Below, piece after piece: positions 15,188 through 24,410 of a DNA stretch of 64,000 nucleotides. The DNA is from JAXGXJ01 sp963816155 (GTDB taxonomy: Bacteria; Actinomycetota; Thermoleophilia; RBG-16-64-13), in NCBI GenBank assembly GCA_963816155.1, contig CAWFJE010000011.1, positions 1 to 64,000 on the forward strand. Direction: 5' to 3'. Made by a program: the position numbers and the translations under genes. The notes under the pieces are model-generated. The model was not told where the DNA came from, did no database searches, and was given only the letters and a program-made list of their open reading frames with translations. The number at the start of each line of letters is the position of its first letter. The stretch's first letter is position 1.

Positions 15188-16176
15188 GCGAGACCACCGC
15201 CTTCCTGCGCAGACACGCCGCATACCTGATCTTCGCCGTCATTGTGATGACCATCCCCGCGTACGTATCCAATCTGTACTACCTGTCGGTGCTGGCCTTC
15301 ATGGGTACGCGCTTCATGATGGCTCTCGGTCTCAGCATGCTCCTGGGTCAAGCCGGACAGGTGTCTCTGGGCCAGGCCGGGTTCGTGGGTATCGGGGCGT
15401 ATGGGGCGGCCATACTGACCACTCGCCTGGGCTTCAACCCCTGGGTCGCCATGGCCATAGCCGCCATCCTGGCGGCGCTGATAGCCGGTCTGGTGGGCAT
15501 CCCCACCTTGAAACTCAAGGGACACTATCTGGCCATGGCCACGCTGGGTGTGAACGAGATCATCTACATCCTGCTCGTGCAACTGAAGGGGCTCACCAAC
15601 GGCACCGACGGCATCACGGGCATACCTTCGCTCTCCATCGGGAGCCTCGATCTGGGGACGCCGAAGGCCTACCATCTACTGGCCTGGGGCGTCGCGCTCC
15701 TGATGCTGCTCTTTGCCCTGAACCTCTCGCAGTCGCGGGTGGGCCGGGCGTTGCGGGCCCTGCGCAATTCGGAGCCCGCGGCGGAGTCGCTGGGTGTGGA
15801 CACCTCCTATCGCAAGGTGCAGGTGTTCATGCTGGCGGCCGTCTTTGCCAGCATCGCGGGAAGCTTCGACGCTTACTACGTGCACTACATCAGCCCTGAG
15901 GGCTATAGCATCACGTTCTCGATCATCCTTGTGACAGGGGTGATACTTGGCGGTCTGGGCACCATATGGGGTGCTCTGTGGGGGACCCTGGCCATCGTCA
16001 TCCTTCCCGAACTGCTGAGGCGCGTGAACGAGGACATCACGAACCTCGTGTTCGGGGTCCTGCTCATCGCCATCATGATCCTGTGGCAGGGTCGTACGGA
16101 GAGCCTGCCCGCACGCATCCGCGAGTGGCGCGCCGGCAGGCGCGCGACCGATGCGTCCCCGGAGACCGGGGACTAG
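15184..16176 (+). CDS. livM: Branched-chain amino-acid ABC transporter permease LivM
   Basis: A 330-residue membrane protein. Motifs are GQAGQVSLGQAGFVGIGAYG, LKGHYLAMATLGVNEI, the EAA loop RALRNSEPAAESLGVD, and VTGVILGGLGTIWGALWG. It pairs with LivH. ATG at 15184 overlaps the livH stop. The C-terminus is short and basic, without an extra domain. It is followed 9 nt later by livG with GGAGGCGACC as ribosome binding site. Confidence 0.93.
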   Translation: MSETTAFLRRHAAYLIFAVIVMTIPAYVSNLYYLSVLAFMGTRFMMALGLSMLLGQAGQVSLGQAGFVGIGAYGAAILTTRLGFNPWVAMAIAAILAALIAGLVGIPTLKLKGHYLAMATLGVNEIIYILLVQLKGLTNGTDGITGIPSLSIGSLDLGTPKAYHLLAWGVALLMLLFALNLSQSRVGRALRALRNSEPAAESLGVDTSYRKVQVFMLAAVFASIAGSFDAYYVHYISPEGYSITFSIILVTGVILGGLGTIWGALWGTLAIVILPELLRRVNEDITNLVFGVLLIAIMILWQGRTESLPARIREWRAGRRATDASPETGD

Positions 16177-16185
16177 GAGGCGACC

Positions 16186-16950
16186 ATGCCCATACTGAGC
16201 ATCGAGGGTCTGTCCAAGAGTTTTGGAGGTCTGGATGCCCTCCAGGATGTGACCTTCTCCGTGTATCAAGGCCAGATCAAGGCCGTGATCGGTCCGAACG
16301 GCGCAGGGAAGACCACTCTCTTCAACCTGATCGCCGGCTCCTATCAGCCCACGAACGGTCGGGCGGTCTTCTCTGGTGAGGAGTTGACAGGCAAGGCGCC
16401 GCATACGGTGTGCCGCATGGGAGTGGCCCGCACGTTTCAGCACAGCCTGGTCTTCGACGACATGACTCTTGTGGAAAACGTCCTCGTGGGTAGGCACAGC
16501 CGCACTCGAGCAGGCATACTGTCTGCTGCACTGACGCTTCCGCGCCATCGCGCTGAGGAGCGCGCGTCGCTCAAGGAGGCACACGAGGTGCTCCGTCGCG
16601 TGGGTCTCGACGACAGGGCGGACGAAGTCGCCGGAAACATGCCCATGGGGGAGCGGCACCTGTTGGAGATAGCCCGGGCGTTGGCGGCCCAGCCGCGGCT
16701 GCTGCTCTTGGACGAGCCGGCGGCAGGACTGAACGATGAGGAGACATCTCGGTTGGCCGAGACCGTGCGGCGTATCCGCGCCGACGATGTCACGGTCCTT
16801 CTGGTGGAGCACGACATGGCCTTCGTCATGGACATATCGGACGAGGTCGTTGTGTTGGATTATGGGCGCAAGATTGCGGAGGGGCCGCCGCTCATGATCC
16901 TGGAGAACGAAGCGGTGATCAAAGCGTATCTGGGGGAGGAGTTGGGCTGA
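16186..16950 (+). CDS. livG: Branched-chain amino-acid ABC transporter ATPase LivG
   Basis: A 254-residue ATPase. Walker A is GPNGAGKTT, the signature is given as MPMGERHLLEIARALA (a divergent form of LSGGQ), Walker B is LLLLDEPAAGLNDEE, and the switch His lies in LLVEHDMAFVM. The insert after Walker A (VCRMGVARTFQHSLVF) is typical of LivG. Together with LivF it forms the mixed ATPase pair. It shares one base with the next gene (TGATG). Replacement of LSGG by MGER is shared by many LivG proteins. Confidence 0.93.
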   Translation: MPILSIEGLSKSFGGLDALQDVTFSVYQGQIKAVIGPNGAGKTTLFNLIAGSYQPTNGRAVFSGEELTGKAPHTVCRMGVARTFQHSLVFDDMTLVENVLVGRHSRTRAGILSAALTLPRHRAEERASLKEAHEVLRRVGLDDRADEVAGNMPMGERHLLEIARALAAQPRLLLLDEPAAGLNDEETSRLAETVRRIRADDVTVLLVEHDMAFVMDISDEVVVLDYGRKIAEGPPLMILENEAVIKAYLGEELG

Positions 16951-18230
16951 TGAAGAAGGCAGACGTGCATTCGAAAGGGGTTGGGATGAAGCTAACGAGG
17001 AACATGGCGCTGTTGGTCGCGCTGGCTGCGCTACTGCTGGTGGGGCTGCTGGTGGCAGGCTGCGGCGGTGACGATGCCACCACAGAGACGACGGCCGCAC
17101 CGACGGAGACTACGGCGGGCGGGACCGAGACGACTGCTGCTGCCGCGCCGAGCGGAGACCCGGTTGTCATCGGGGCGATCGTCTCCGCCACAGGACCGGG
17201 CGGGGCGTTAGGTGAGCAGGAGCGCAACGTCCTCGAGATGATGCAAGAGCAGCTCAACGCTGCAGGCGGCGTTCTGGGCCGGCCTGTCGAGATCGTCATC
17301 GCAGACGACAAGAGCGACCCCAAAGAGGCCGTGACCGCCGTGAACCGTCTCGTCGACCAGGAGAAGGCCGTGGCCATCATCGGCTCCACCATCTCTTCTT
17401 CGACACTGGCCATCAAGGAGATCACCGCCCAGAAGGGTGTGCCCCAGATGGCGATGGCAGCTGCCAACGACATCACCGACAAGGCTCCGATGGAATGGAT
17501 ATGGCGGACGCCTCACAAGGACGCACTGGCTGTCGCTCGGGCCCTCACCTATATTTCTGAGAGCCTGAAGGTCACCAAGATAGCCGTGCTTCACGACGAG
17601 AACGCTTTCGGTTCCTCGGGCGCTGCCGAGATCGAGAAGACTGCGGCCGACTACGGTCTGGAGATCGTGGCTACGGAATCCTACAAGACCAACGACACTG
17701 ATCTCACGGCTCAACTCACCAAGATCAAGGGAGCCGGTCCAGAGACCATCATCGTCTGGGGCACCAACCCCGGGCCTGCGCTTGCCGCCAAGAACATGCA
17801 GCAGCTCAGCATGGACATCCCCTACGTGGGTAGTCACGGCATAGCCAACAAGAGCTTCATCGAACTGGCCGGCGACGCGGCCGAGGGCGTGGTCTTCCCC
17901 GCCGGCAAACTGCTCGTGCCCAGTTCAATCACCGATCCGGACCAGAAAGCGGTCACCGACGCCTTCGTCAGCGCGTACCAAGCGAAGTTCGGGAGCCCCC
18001 CGAATACCTTCGCGGGCTACGCCTTCGAGGCCGTGTCCCTACTGGTGAATGCTATCGAGACGGCTGGGAGCACGGAGCCGGCCGGCATTCAGGGTGCTCT
18101 GAACGCCACGCAGAACTTCGCCGGCCCAGACGGGTTCTACAACTACTCGCCCACTGACCACGACGGTCTCAAGGCCGAGGATATGATCATGGTCAGGATC
18201 GAGGGCGGGGCCTGGGTGCTGGCGGAATAG
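16950..18230 (+). CDS. livK: Branched-chain amino-acid ABC transporter substrate-binding lipoprotein LivK
   Basis: A 426-residue periplasmic-binding-protein type I receptor. A signal peptide with core LLVALAALLLVGLLVAGC ends at a lipobox Cys. A Thr/Ala/Glu-rich linker follows, then the ligand-binding fold (VIGAIVSATGPGGALG, PVEIVIADDKSDP, AIIGSTISSSTLA, HDENAFGSSGA). ATG at 16950 has GGAGGAG 8 nt upstream; an in-frame ATG at 16986 with AAAGGGG would give a more usual signal peptide length and remains possible. It supplies substrate to LivHM. Ligand may be an amino acid or an aromatic or short-chain acid; the sequence does not decide. Confidence 0.9.
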   Translation: MKKADVHSKGVGMKLTRNMALLVALAALLLVGLLVAGCGGDDATTETTAAPTETTAGGTETTAAAAPSGDPVVIGAIVSATGPGGALGEQERNVLEMMQEQLNAAGGVLGRPVEIVIADDKSDPKEAVTAVNRLVDQEKAVAIIGSTISSSTLAIKEITAQKGVPQMAMAAANDITDKAPMEWIWRTPHKDALAVARALTYISESLKVTKIAVLHDENAFGSSGAAEIEKTAADYGLEIVATESYKTNDTDLTAQLTKIKGAGPETIIVWGTNPGPALAAKNMQQLSMDIPYVGSHGIANKSFIELAGDAAEGVVFPAGKLLVPSSITDPDQKAVTDAFVSAYQAKFGSPPNTFAGYAFEAVSLLVNAIETAGSTEPAGIQGALNATQNFAGPDGFYNYSPTDHDGLKAEDMIMVRIEGGAWVLAE

Positions 18231-18238
18231 GAGCCGCC

Positions 18239-18982
18239 TTGCTTGACCTGCGGGAGGCGAAGGCCGGTTACGGGAGGGTCGAGGTCCTCCACGGGCTGGA
18301 CTTCAGTGTGAACGAGGGCGAGATCGTGTGCGTGATCGGCGCCAATGGTGCCGGCAAGAGCAGCCTGCTCAAGGCTATCTCGGGCATGATCCGCCTCTCA
18401 CACGGGAGTATGACCTTTGCCGGAGAGCGTATTGAGCGCTTGAGTGTGGAGTCCATCGTCTCCAGGGGACTCATCCACATACCTGAGGGCCGCCAGTTGT
18501 TCGGCCCCCTCACGGTGGGTGAGAATCTGGAGCTCGGCACCTACGCCCGCAGGAAGAGCGGCCGGCCCGTAGGCGAGAGGCTCGAACGTGTCTACGCCCT
18601 TTTCCCGCGGCTGAAGGAGAGGATGGACCAGCAGGCCGGAACGCTGTCTGGGGGAGAGCAGCAGATGCTGGCCATCGGCCGAGCGTTGATGGCGGAGCCA
18701 CGCCTTCTCCTTCTCGATGAACCCTCTATGGGACTGGCTCCCATCATGGTCAGAGACATCTTCACCACTCTGCGCGCTCTCAATGAGGAGGGGCTCACGA
18801 TGGTGCTGGTGGAGCAGGACGCGCGCATCGCCCTTGCTCTGGCGAGCCGGGGGTTGGTCATGGAGCGGGGGAGGATCGTGCTTGCCGATGACGCTCAGGC
18901 CTTGCTCGACAACCCCGAGGTGCAGGCTATCTACTTCGGCCAGCGGCGGGCCGCCGACACGCGCGCGAGGGAGACGTCATGA
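18239..18982 (+). CDS. livF: Branched-chain amino-acid ABC transporter ATPase LivF
   Basis: A 247-residue ATPase. Walker A is GANGAGKSS, the signature TLSGGEQQMLAIGRALM, Walker B RLLLLDEPSMGLAP, and the switch region VLVEQDARIAL. IPEGRQLFGPLTVGENL is diagnostic of LivF. The start is TTG at 18239, with AGGAG 5 nt before it. Its end overlaps paaK by 4 nt (ATGA), so transport and CoA activation are translated as one unit. Confidence 0.93.
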   Translation: MLDLREAKAGYGRVEVLHGLDFSVNEGEIVCVIGANGAGKSSLLKAISGMIRLSHGSMTFAGERIERLSVESIVSRGLIHIPEGRQLFGPLTVGENLELGTYARRKSGRPVGERLERVYALFPRLKERMDQQAGTLSGGEQQMLAIGRALMAEPRLLLLDEPSMGLAPIMVRDIFTTLRALNEEGLTMVLVEQDARIALALASRGLVMERGRIVLADDAQALLDNPEVQAIYFGQRRAADTRARETS

Positions 18983-20283
18983 ACGAGATCTGGAATCACG
19001 AGTACGAGACCATGAGCAGGGACGAGTTGCGCGAACTGCAGTTCAAGCGGCTGCAGATGTCCCTGCGCTGGGCCTACGACAACGTGCCCTTCCATCGCGA
19101 ACGCTGGCAGGCCCTCAAGCTCAAGCCCGCCGACGTCCGCAGCCTGGAGGAGCTCACCAAGGTGCCGTTCAGCACCAAGAGCGACTTCAAAGACGCGTAC
19201 CCATACGGACTTTTCGCCGTGCCCCTCGAGAAGGTGCTGCGTATCCACTCCTCCTCGGGGACCACCTCCAATCCTACAGTCGTCGGCTACAGCCGGGGCG
19301 ATCTCAACACGTGGTCGGAACTCTGTGCCCGCGTGGTCGTCGCTGGGGGGGCTCACTCGCACGACGTGGCTCAGATCACGTTCGGCTATGGCCTGTTGAC
19401 CGGTGGTTTCGGGATGCAGGCAGGATTGGAGCGGATCGGGGCCACGGTGATCCCCGCGTCCACGGGTAACACCCACCGGCAGTTACATGTGATGCGCGAT
19501 TTCAAGACTACCGTTCTTCTGGGTACGCCCTCGTACGCGCTGCATCTGGCCGACACCGCGCCCTCGCTCGGCTACGATTTCGCCGACCTCGACCTTCGGG
19601 TGGGCCTGTTCGGGTCGGAACCGTGGACGAATCAGATGCGTGCGGAGATCGAGGGTAGACTGGGCATCTCCGCCACCGACATCTACGGAGTCTCGGAGGT
19701 CATTGGCCCTGGGATATCGTATGAATGTTGGAACAAAGACGGCCTGCATATCAACGAGGACCACTTCCTGGTGGAGGTGGTCGACCCGCGGACGGGCGAA
19801 CTCGTGCCGGAGGGCAAGGAGGGGGAGTTGGTCTTCACCTCTCTCACCAAGGAGGCGCTCCCCGTGGTCCGCTACCGCACCGGCGATCTCGCCAGCGTCA
19901 GCTACCGTTCCTGCGTGTGTGGGAGGGTCTTCGCCCGGCACAGCAAGGTCTACACGCGTACCGACGACATGCTCATCATCCGCGGGGTGAACGTCTATCC
20001 TGCCCAGATCGAGGCCGTGCTGACCGACATCGAGAAGGTGGAACCCCACTACCAGATAGTGCTCAGTCGCCGTGGAGCTCTCGACGAGCTTGAGGTGCAG
20101 ATCGAGGCCGAACCGCCGTTCTTCCGGGATGCCGTCAAGGAGCTCATGGGCTTCCAGGAACACGTGGAGGAGCGGCTGCGGCAGGAGCTGGGCATCCGTC
20201 CCCGCGTTCGGTTGGTGGAGCCGCGGACGATCCCGCGTCAAGACGGTGGAGCCGGGCGCGTGATCGACCAGCGCCGGTCGTGA
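18979..20283 (+). CDS. paaK: Phenylacetate-CoA ligase (PaaK family)
   Basis: A 434-residue adenylate-forming enzyme of normal length. It makes aryl-CoA from an aryl acid, ATP and CoA. Signatures are HSSSGTTSNPTVVGYSRGD (ATP loop), DIYGVSEVIGPGISYEC, VVRYRTGDLAS, and the C-terminal hinge and Lys region MLIIRGVNVYPAQIE. One Cys cluster, YRSCVCGRVF, is common in this family. Its coupling to the liv operon points to imported or amino-acid-derived aromatic acids (phenylacetate, indoleacetate) as substrates. Which acid is used is inference. Confidence 0.92.
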   Translation: MNEIWNHEYETMSRDELRELQFKRLQMSLRWAYDNVPFHRERWQALKLKPADVRSLEELTKVPFSTKSDFKDAYPYGLFAVPLEKVLRIHSSSGTTSNPTVVGYSRGDLNTWSELCARVVVAGGAHSHDVAQITFGYGLLTGGFGMQAGLERIGATVIPASTGNTHRQLHVMRDFKTTVLLGTPSYALHLADTAPSLGYDFADLDLRVGLFGSEPWTNQMRAEIEGRLGISATDIYGVSEVIGPGISYECWNKDGLHINEDHFLVEVVDPRTGELVPEGKEGELVFTSLTKEALPVVRYRTGDLASVSYRSCVCGRVFARHSKVYTRTDDMLIIRGVNVYPAQIEAVLTDIEKVEPHYQIVLSRRGALDELEVQIEAEPPFFRDAVKELMGFQEHVEERLRQELGIRPRVRLVEPRTIPRQDGGAGRVIDQRRS

Positions 20284-20319
20284 AACGAAGCTGTACATAG
20301 TCAACATTGGAGGCAGAAG

Positions 20320-20721
20320 ATGAGTCTTGAGCCCGGCCTCAGTGCCAAGGTCAAGAGCCCGGTGACGGCCGACCTGACTGCTCTCAGTCAGGGATCGGGT
20401 GACGTGGAGGGCCTCGCCACCCCGATCATGGTGCGGATGATGGAAGCGGCCGCCATCAAGGCGCTGGAGGGAGAGTTGACACCGGGCATGACCAGTGTGG
20501 GCACCCGGGTGGACGTGACTCACGTAGCTCCCACGCCGGTGGGCATGGAAGTCGTGGCCCAAGCCACTCTGCTGGAAGTGGAGGGAAGACTCCTCGTTTT
20601 CTCGGTGTCGGCAGAGGATCAGAGCGGCGTGATCGGCAAGGGGACGCACCAGCGGATCATCGTCGACAAGGAGAGCTTCGCCGGCCGCATCGAGTCACGG
20701 TGGACGGCAGGTCAGGCATAG
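20320..20721 (+). CDS. FlK-like acyl-CoA thioesterase (hotdog fold)
   Basis: A 133-residue single-domain hotdog protein close to the fluoroacetyl-CoA thioesterase family. GDVEGLATPIMVRMMEAAA carries the Thr and Glu, and VGTRVDVTHVAPTPVGMEV the His, of the FlK catalytic triad. GKGTHQRIIV closes the fold. GGAGGCAGAAG precedes the ATG. It lies 36 nt after paaK and probably belongs to the same operon. It may recycle CoA from dead-end aryl-CoA. A fluoroacetate role is not implied. Confidence 0.82.
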   Translation: MSLEPGLSAKVKSPVTADLTALSQGSGDVEGLATPIMVRMMEAAAIKALEGELTPGMTSVGTRVDVTHVAPTPVGMEVVAQATLLEVEGRLLVFSVSAEDQSGVIGKGTHQRIIVDKESFAGRIESRWTAGQA

Positions 20722-20732
20722 TCTGACCCGTC

Positions 20733-20741
20733 TGCTACACT
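20733..20741 (+). promoter_or_regulatory. Extended -10 promoter element upstream of metK
   Basis: TGCTACACT (TGN plus TACACT) predicts a start near 20748 and a leader of about 50 nt. The gap is too short for a SAM riboswitch. Confidence 0.4.
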
Positions 20742-20799
20742 GGCGGACGGCCGGTCACACGGGGGATGACCTTTATATGCAGATACTTTGGAGGTACCA

Positions 20800-22011
20800 G
20801 TGGAGAACCATGAGTTCCTGTTCACTTCGGAGTCGGTGAGTGAGGGCCATCCAGACAAGATAGCCGACCAGATATCGGACGCAGTGCTCGACGCCGTGCT
20901 CGAGGACGATCCCTACGGTCGGGTCGCGTGCGAGACCCTGGTTACAACCGGTCTGGTCGTCATCTCCGGTGAGATCACCACCGATACGTACGTCGATGTG
21001 CCCGCTATCGCCCGTGAGACCATCACTCGCATCGGCTACACGCGGGCCAAATATGGTTTTGACGCTCATACGTGCGGGATAATCACCTCCATACACGATC
21101 AGTCTCCCGATATTGCCCAGGGGGTGGGCGCCGCTCTGGAGTCCCGCACCGATCCCGGCGACACCGACGTACTCGACAGTCAGGGGGCGGGCGACCAGGG
21201 CATGATGTTCGGCTACGCGTGCCGCGATACCGACGAACTCATGCCCATGCCTATCCTGGTGGCGCATCGTCTGGTGCATCGCATGAGTGAGGTCCGCAAA
21301 GGTGACGTCCTCAAGTATCTGCGCCCCGATGGCAAGAGTCAGGTGACGGTCAGGTACGCGGATGGCAAGCCGCAGTGGATAACCGCTGTGGTGCTCTCGA
21401 GCCAGCACAAAGACGGCATCGACATCGATACGCTCATGCGGCCCGACCTTATCGAGCACGTTCTCAAGCCGGTCTTGCCCGAGGGGCTCTATGACCCTGA
21501 ATTCAAGAAGACGAGACTGTACGTGAATCCCACGGGCAAGTTCGTCATCGGTGGCCCCATGGGTGACACCGGGCTCACAGGACGCAAGATCATCGTGGAT
21601 ACATACGGAGGATTTGGTAGGCACGGAGGTGGAGCCTTCTCAGGGAAAGATCCCTCCAAAGTCGACCGTTCGGCCGCCTATGCGGCGCGCTACGTGGCCA
21701 AGAACGTCGTGGCCGCCGGATTGGCAGATCGCTGCGAGATCGAACTCGCGTACGCCATCGGCGTGGCGCATCCCGTGAGTGTGATGGTGGAGTGCTTCGG
21801 GACGGAGAAGGTCAGCCCCACCCTTATCAGCGAATTGGTCCTCAGTCACTTCGACCTGCGGCCGGCCGCGATCATCCGCGACCTCAAGCTGCTGCGCCCC
21901 ATCTACCAGAAGACCGCTGCCTACGGCCACTTCGGCCGCGAAGACGCCGACTTCACCTGGGAGCGTACCGACAAGGCGCAGCAACTGCGTGAGGATGCGG
22001 GCCTGAACTGA
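20800..22011 (+). CDS. metK: S-adenosylmethionine synthetase
   Basis: A 403-residue enzyme making SAM from methionine and ATP. It begins EFLFTSESVSEGHPDKIADQ; the nucleotide motif is GAGDQGMMFGYA and the phosphate loop GGGAFSGKDPSKVDRS. Length is slightly above the usual 380-400. GTG at 20800 is chosen because GGAGG ends 5 nt before it; the in-frame TTG at 20788 would lie across that site. A strong terminator follows at 22022, so the gene looks monocistronic. Confidence 0.95.
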   Translation: MENHEFLFTSESVSEGHPDKIADQISDAVLDAVLEDDPYGRVACETLVTTGLVVISGEITTDTYVDVPAIARETITRIGYTRAKYGFDAHTCGIITSIHDQSPDIAQGVGAALESRTDPGDTDVLDSQGAGDQGMMFGYACRDTDELMPMPILVAHRLVHRMSEVRKGDVLKYLRPDGKSQVTVRYADGKPQWITAVVLSSQHKDGIDIDTLMRPDLIEHVLKPVLPEGLYDPEFKKTRLYVNPTGKFVIGGPMGDTGLTGRKIIVDTYGGFGRHGGGAFSGKDPSKVDRSAAYAARYVAKNVVAAGLADRCEIELAYAIGVAHPVSVMVECFGTEKVSPTLISELVLSHFDLRPAAIIRDLKLLRPIYQKTAAYGHFGREDADFTWERTDKAQQLREDAGLN

Positions 22012-22021
22012 CGACCTGGGG

Positions 22022-22057
22022 GCGCCGAAGGCGGGCCTCTGGGCCCGCCTTCGGCGC
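22022..22057 (+). terminator. Terminator hairpin after metK
   Basis: A perfect 15-bp stem (GCGCCGAAGGCGGGC with its complement) closes a CTCTGG loop. No T-run follows. It lies 10 nt after the metK stop. Confidence 0.75.
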
Positions 22058-22096
22058 GACCCGCCATCCCCATCTCATAGAGCGAGGGAGGCGAAC

Positions 22097-24349
22097 GTGA
22101 CGCCGGCTTTGACCGCACAGGGCGGGCGAACGGTCCAAGTGGTGCCTCTCCTCAGACTGCATCACTTGGGCGATCGCCGCTTCGACTATCTGCTGCCCGC
22201 CGATCTGGCGGTCGATGTCGGAGTAGGAGCGGTCGTCCGCGTTCCTTTCGGCCGCCGCACAGTACGGGCCGTGGTCGTGGGTGAGGGTGAGGCTGGGGAG
22301 CCGGTCACGTCCGAATTGCGGGCGGTGCTCGATGTGGAGAGCCAGGCCGTCCCCACTGATCTCATGGCTCTGGCCGCGGCGCTCAGCCATCGGTATCTCG
22401 CCTCGCATGAGTCGTGTTTGCGCCTCGTATGTCCGCCGGATAAGGGCCGAAGAGTCGGCGGCGCCGAGGTGACGCCACGGAAGACCTGGGTCCGGGCCGC
22501 GTCGTCGCCGGACGGCGAGGACGCGGCCGCGGTGGTCGGCCGGCTCACCCCCAAGCAACGGGCGCTTCTGGAGGCGATCCCCACCGAGGGCGTCCCTGCG
22601 GCCGCCGCCTGTGACGCGGCCGGGGTGGGGAGGAGCGTGCTGATCCGTCTGGTCGCAGCGGGGCTGGCGGTACTCGAGGAACCCCCTGCTGAGTCCGCCC
22701 TCGCTCCGGCGGCGTCTCCGGCCCCTAGAGCGCTCGTGGTCTCTGCACAAGCCGACCCTCCCGTCCTCACACCCGAACAGCGGGAGGTGGTGGACCGACT
22801 CCTTGAGGTCTACGATACCCCCGGATTCAGCCGCCGCCTTCTCTGGGGGGTCACAGGGAGCGGCAAGACCGAAGTCTACCTGCGTCTTTTGGCGCGGGCC
22901 GCGGAGCGTGGAGAGGGAGCTATCCTTCTTGTGCCCGAGATCGCCCTGACCCCGCAGATGATAGGGCGGGTGCGGGCACGTTTCGGCGGGCGGGTGGCCA
23001 CCCTTCACAGCGCTTTGAGCAAAGGCGAGAGGGCGCGCGAGTACGCGCGCATCGCATCCGGGAAGGCAGCTCTCGTGGTAGGGGCTCGGTCGGCGGTCTT
23101 TGCGCCTGTGGATAGGCTGCGTCTCATCATCGTCGACGAGTCACACGAGGGTTCCTACAAGCAGGAGGAACAGCCGCGCTACCACGCGGTCACGGTGGCC
23201 CGTCTACGGCTGGAAAAGGAGGGAGGCCTGCTCCTCGAGGGCACAGCCACGCCCTCGGTGGAGAGCATGCGCGTCTCGGAAGAGATCTTGCGCCTGTCAC
23301 GACGGGCGGTCGGCCGAGAGCCGGAGTGCGAGGTCGTCGACATGCGCAGGCAGGGCCCCGGCCTGCTGCTGGCGCCGTACTCTCGCGACGCGCTGGCCGA
23401 GACCTTGCGCAGGGGCGAGCAGGCGGTGGTGCTGCTCAATCGCCGGGGTTTCGCGGCCTACGTGCACTGCGACCCCTGCGGGCACGCCCTCATGTGCACC
23501 GATTGCGAACTGTCCCTCACCTACCACAGCAAGTCACGCCGTCTCGAGTGCCACCATTGCGGAAGGACCTACGAGCAGCCCGCGCGGTGTCCGTCATGCG
23601 GTGAGGGCCCTCTCACCCGTGGCTCGCCGGGGACCGAGCGTCTGGCCCGGGAGTTGAAGGCGCTCGTGCCCGGGGGGCAGGTGTTTCAGATGGATTCGGA
23701 TGTGCTGGCCGGCGGCAGGCGGGCGCAGGCCGTGTTGGAAGCTTTCGCAGCCACGAGGCCTGCGGTCCTGTTGGGGACACAGATGGTCGCCAAAGGTCAC
23801 GATTTCCCCGATGTGACGCTGGTCCTGGTCGCCGATGCCGATACCGGGCTCTACATGCCCGACTTCCGCGCGTCCGAGCGGACCTTCCAGCTGCTAAGGC
23901 AGGTCGCCGGCCGCGCCGGCCGCGCTGAACGCCCAGGCCGGGTGGTCGTGCAAACCTGGAATCCCGATGTACCCTGTATTAAAATGGCGCTCGAACGGGA
24001 CGAACGAGGCTTCTACGAAGACGAGTTGCGGACTCGGGCCCGGCTGTCGTATCCGCCGTTCGCCGAGATGCTTCGCTTGGTGACTATCGCCACCGATCCC
24101 AAACGGGCTCAGGTGGGGGCGCAGTATCTGGCGGAGCGGTTGGCTCCGCATTTTGCCCCCGGTTCCGTGTGGGGGCCGGCACGTCTGCCGGTGCTGCGCG
24201 GCCGGACTCGCTGGCATGTCCTGGTGGGCGACCGAGACGGGGAGCGGATGCGAACCATCGTGGGACAGGCGCTCAGCCAACTCACAGAGCCCTATCGGCG
24301 CCGCGGCATAGTGCTCTTGGTGGATGTGGACCCACTGTCGTTCGGGTAG
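22097..24349 (+). CDS. priA: Primosomal helicase PriA
   Basis: A 750-residue replication-restart helicase. The N-terminal DNA-binding part includes LRLHHLGDRRFDYLLPADL. The helicase core has GVTGSGKTEVYLRL (Walker A), IVDESHEGSYKQEE (DEEH-type motif II, here DESH), and motif V/VI in GTQMVAKGHDFPDV and RQVAGRAGRAERPG. Eight Cys of the zinc module are present between (CDPCGHALMC, CHHCGRTYEQ, CPSCGEG). Unlike mycobacterial PriA, the helicase motifs are intact. GTG at 22097 has GGGAGGCG upstream. It begins a priA-def-fmt-rpe block. Confidence 0.94.
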   Translation: MTPALTAQGGRTVQVVPLLRLHHLGDRRFDYLLPADLAVDVGVGAVVRVPFGRRTVRAVVVGEGEAGEPVTSELRAVLDVESQAVPTDLMALAAALSHRYLASHESCLRLVCPPDKGRRVGGAEVTPRKTWVRAASSPDGEDAAAVVGRLTPKQRALLEAIPTEGVPAAAACDAAGVGRSVLIRLVAAGLAVLEEPPAESALAPAASPAPRALVVSAQADPPVLTPEQREVVDRLLEVYDTPGFSRRLLWGVTGSGKTEVYLRLLARAAERGEGAILLVPEIALTPQMIGRVRARFGGRVATLHSALSKGERAREYARIASGKAALVVGARSAVFAPVDRLRLIIVDESHEGSYKQEEQPRYHAVTVARLRLEKEGGLLLEGTATPSVESMRVSEEILRLSRRAVGREPECEVVDMRRQGPGLLLAPYSRDALAETLRRGEQAVVLLNRRGFAAYVHCDPCGHALMCTDCELSLTYHSKSRRLECHHCGRTYEQPARCPSCGEGPLTRGSPGTERLARELKALVPGGQVFQMDSDVLAGGRRAQAVLEAFAATRPAVLLGTQMVAKGHDFPDVTLVLVADADTGLYMPDFRASERTFQLLRQVAGRAGRAERPGRVVVQTWNPDVPCIKMALERDERGFYEDELRTRARLSYPPFAEMLRLVTIATDPKRAQVGAQYLAERLAPHFAPGSVWGPARLPVLRGRTRWHVLVGDRDGERMRTIVGQALSQLTEPYRRRGIVLLVDVDPLSFG

Positions 24350-24410
24350 TGCGAAAGGAAAGCTGAAGCAGATCATGGCCAAGAGGAAGGACGATAGGAG
24401 GGGCCGGCCG

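Noticed and set aside
15676..17100. Long reverse-strand open frame of 474 codons opposite livM/livG, and similar ones at 14057-15223, 31697-33163 and 56553-57731
   Set aside because: They lie exactly opposite well-supported genes, are rich in His/Arg/Gln/Gly, and show no family motifs. High GC with strong third-position bias produces such shadows.
20722..20799. SAM riboswitch before metK
   Set aside because: The gap is only 78 nt and lacks SAM-I, SAM-II or SAM-IV core motifs.
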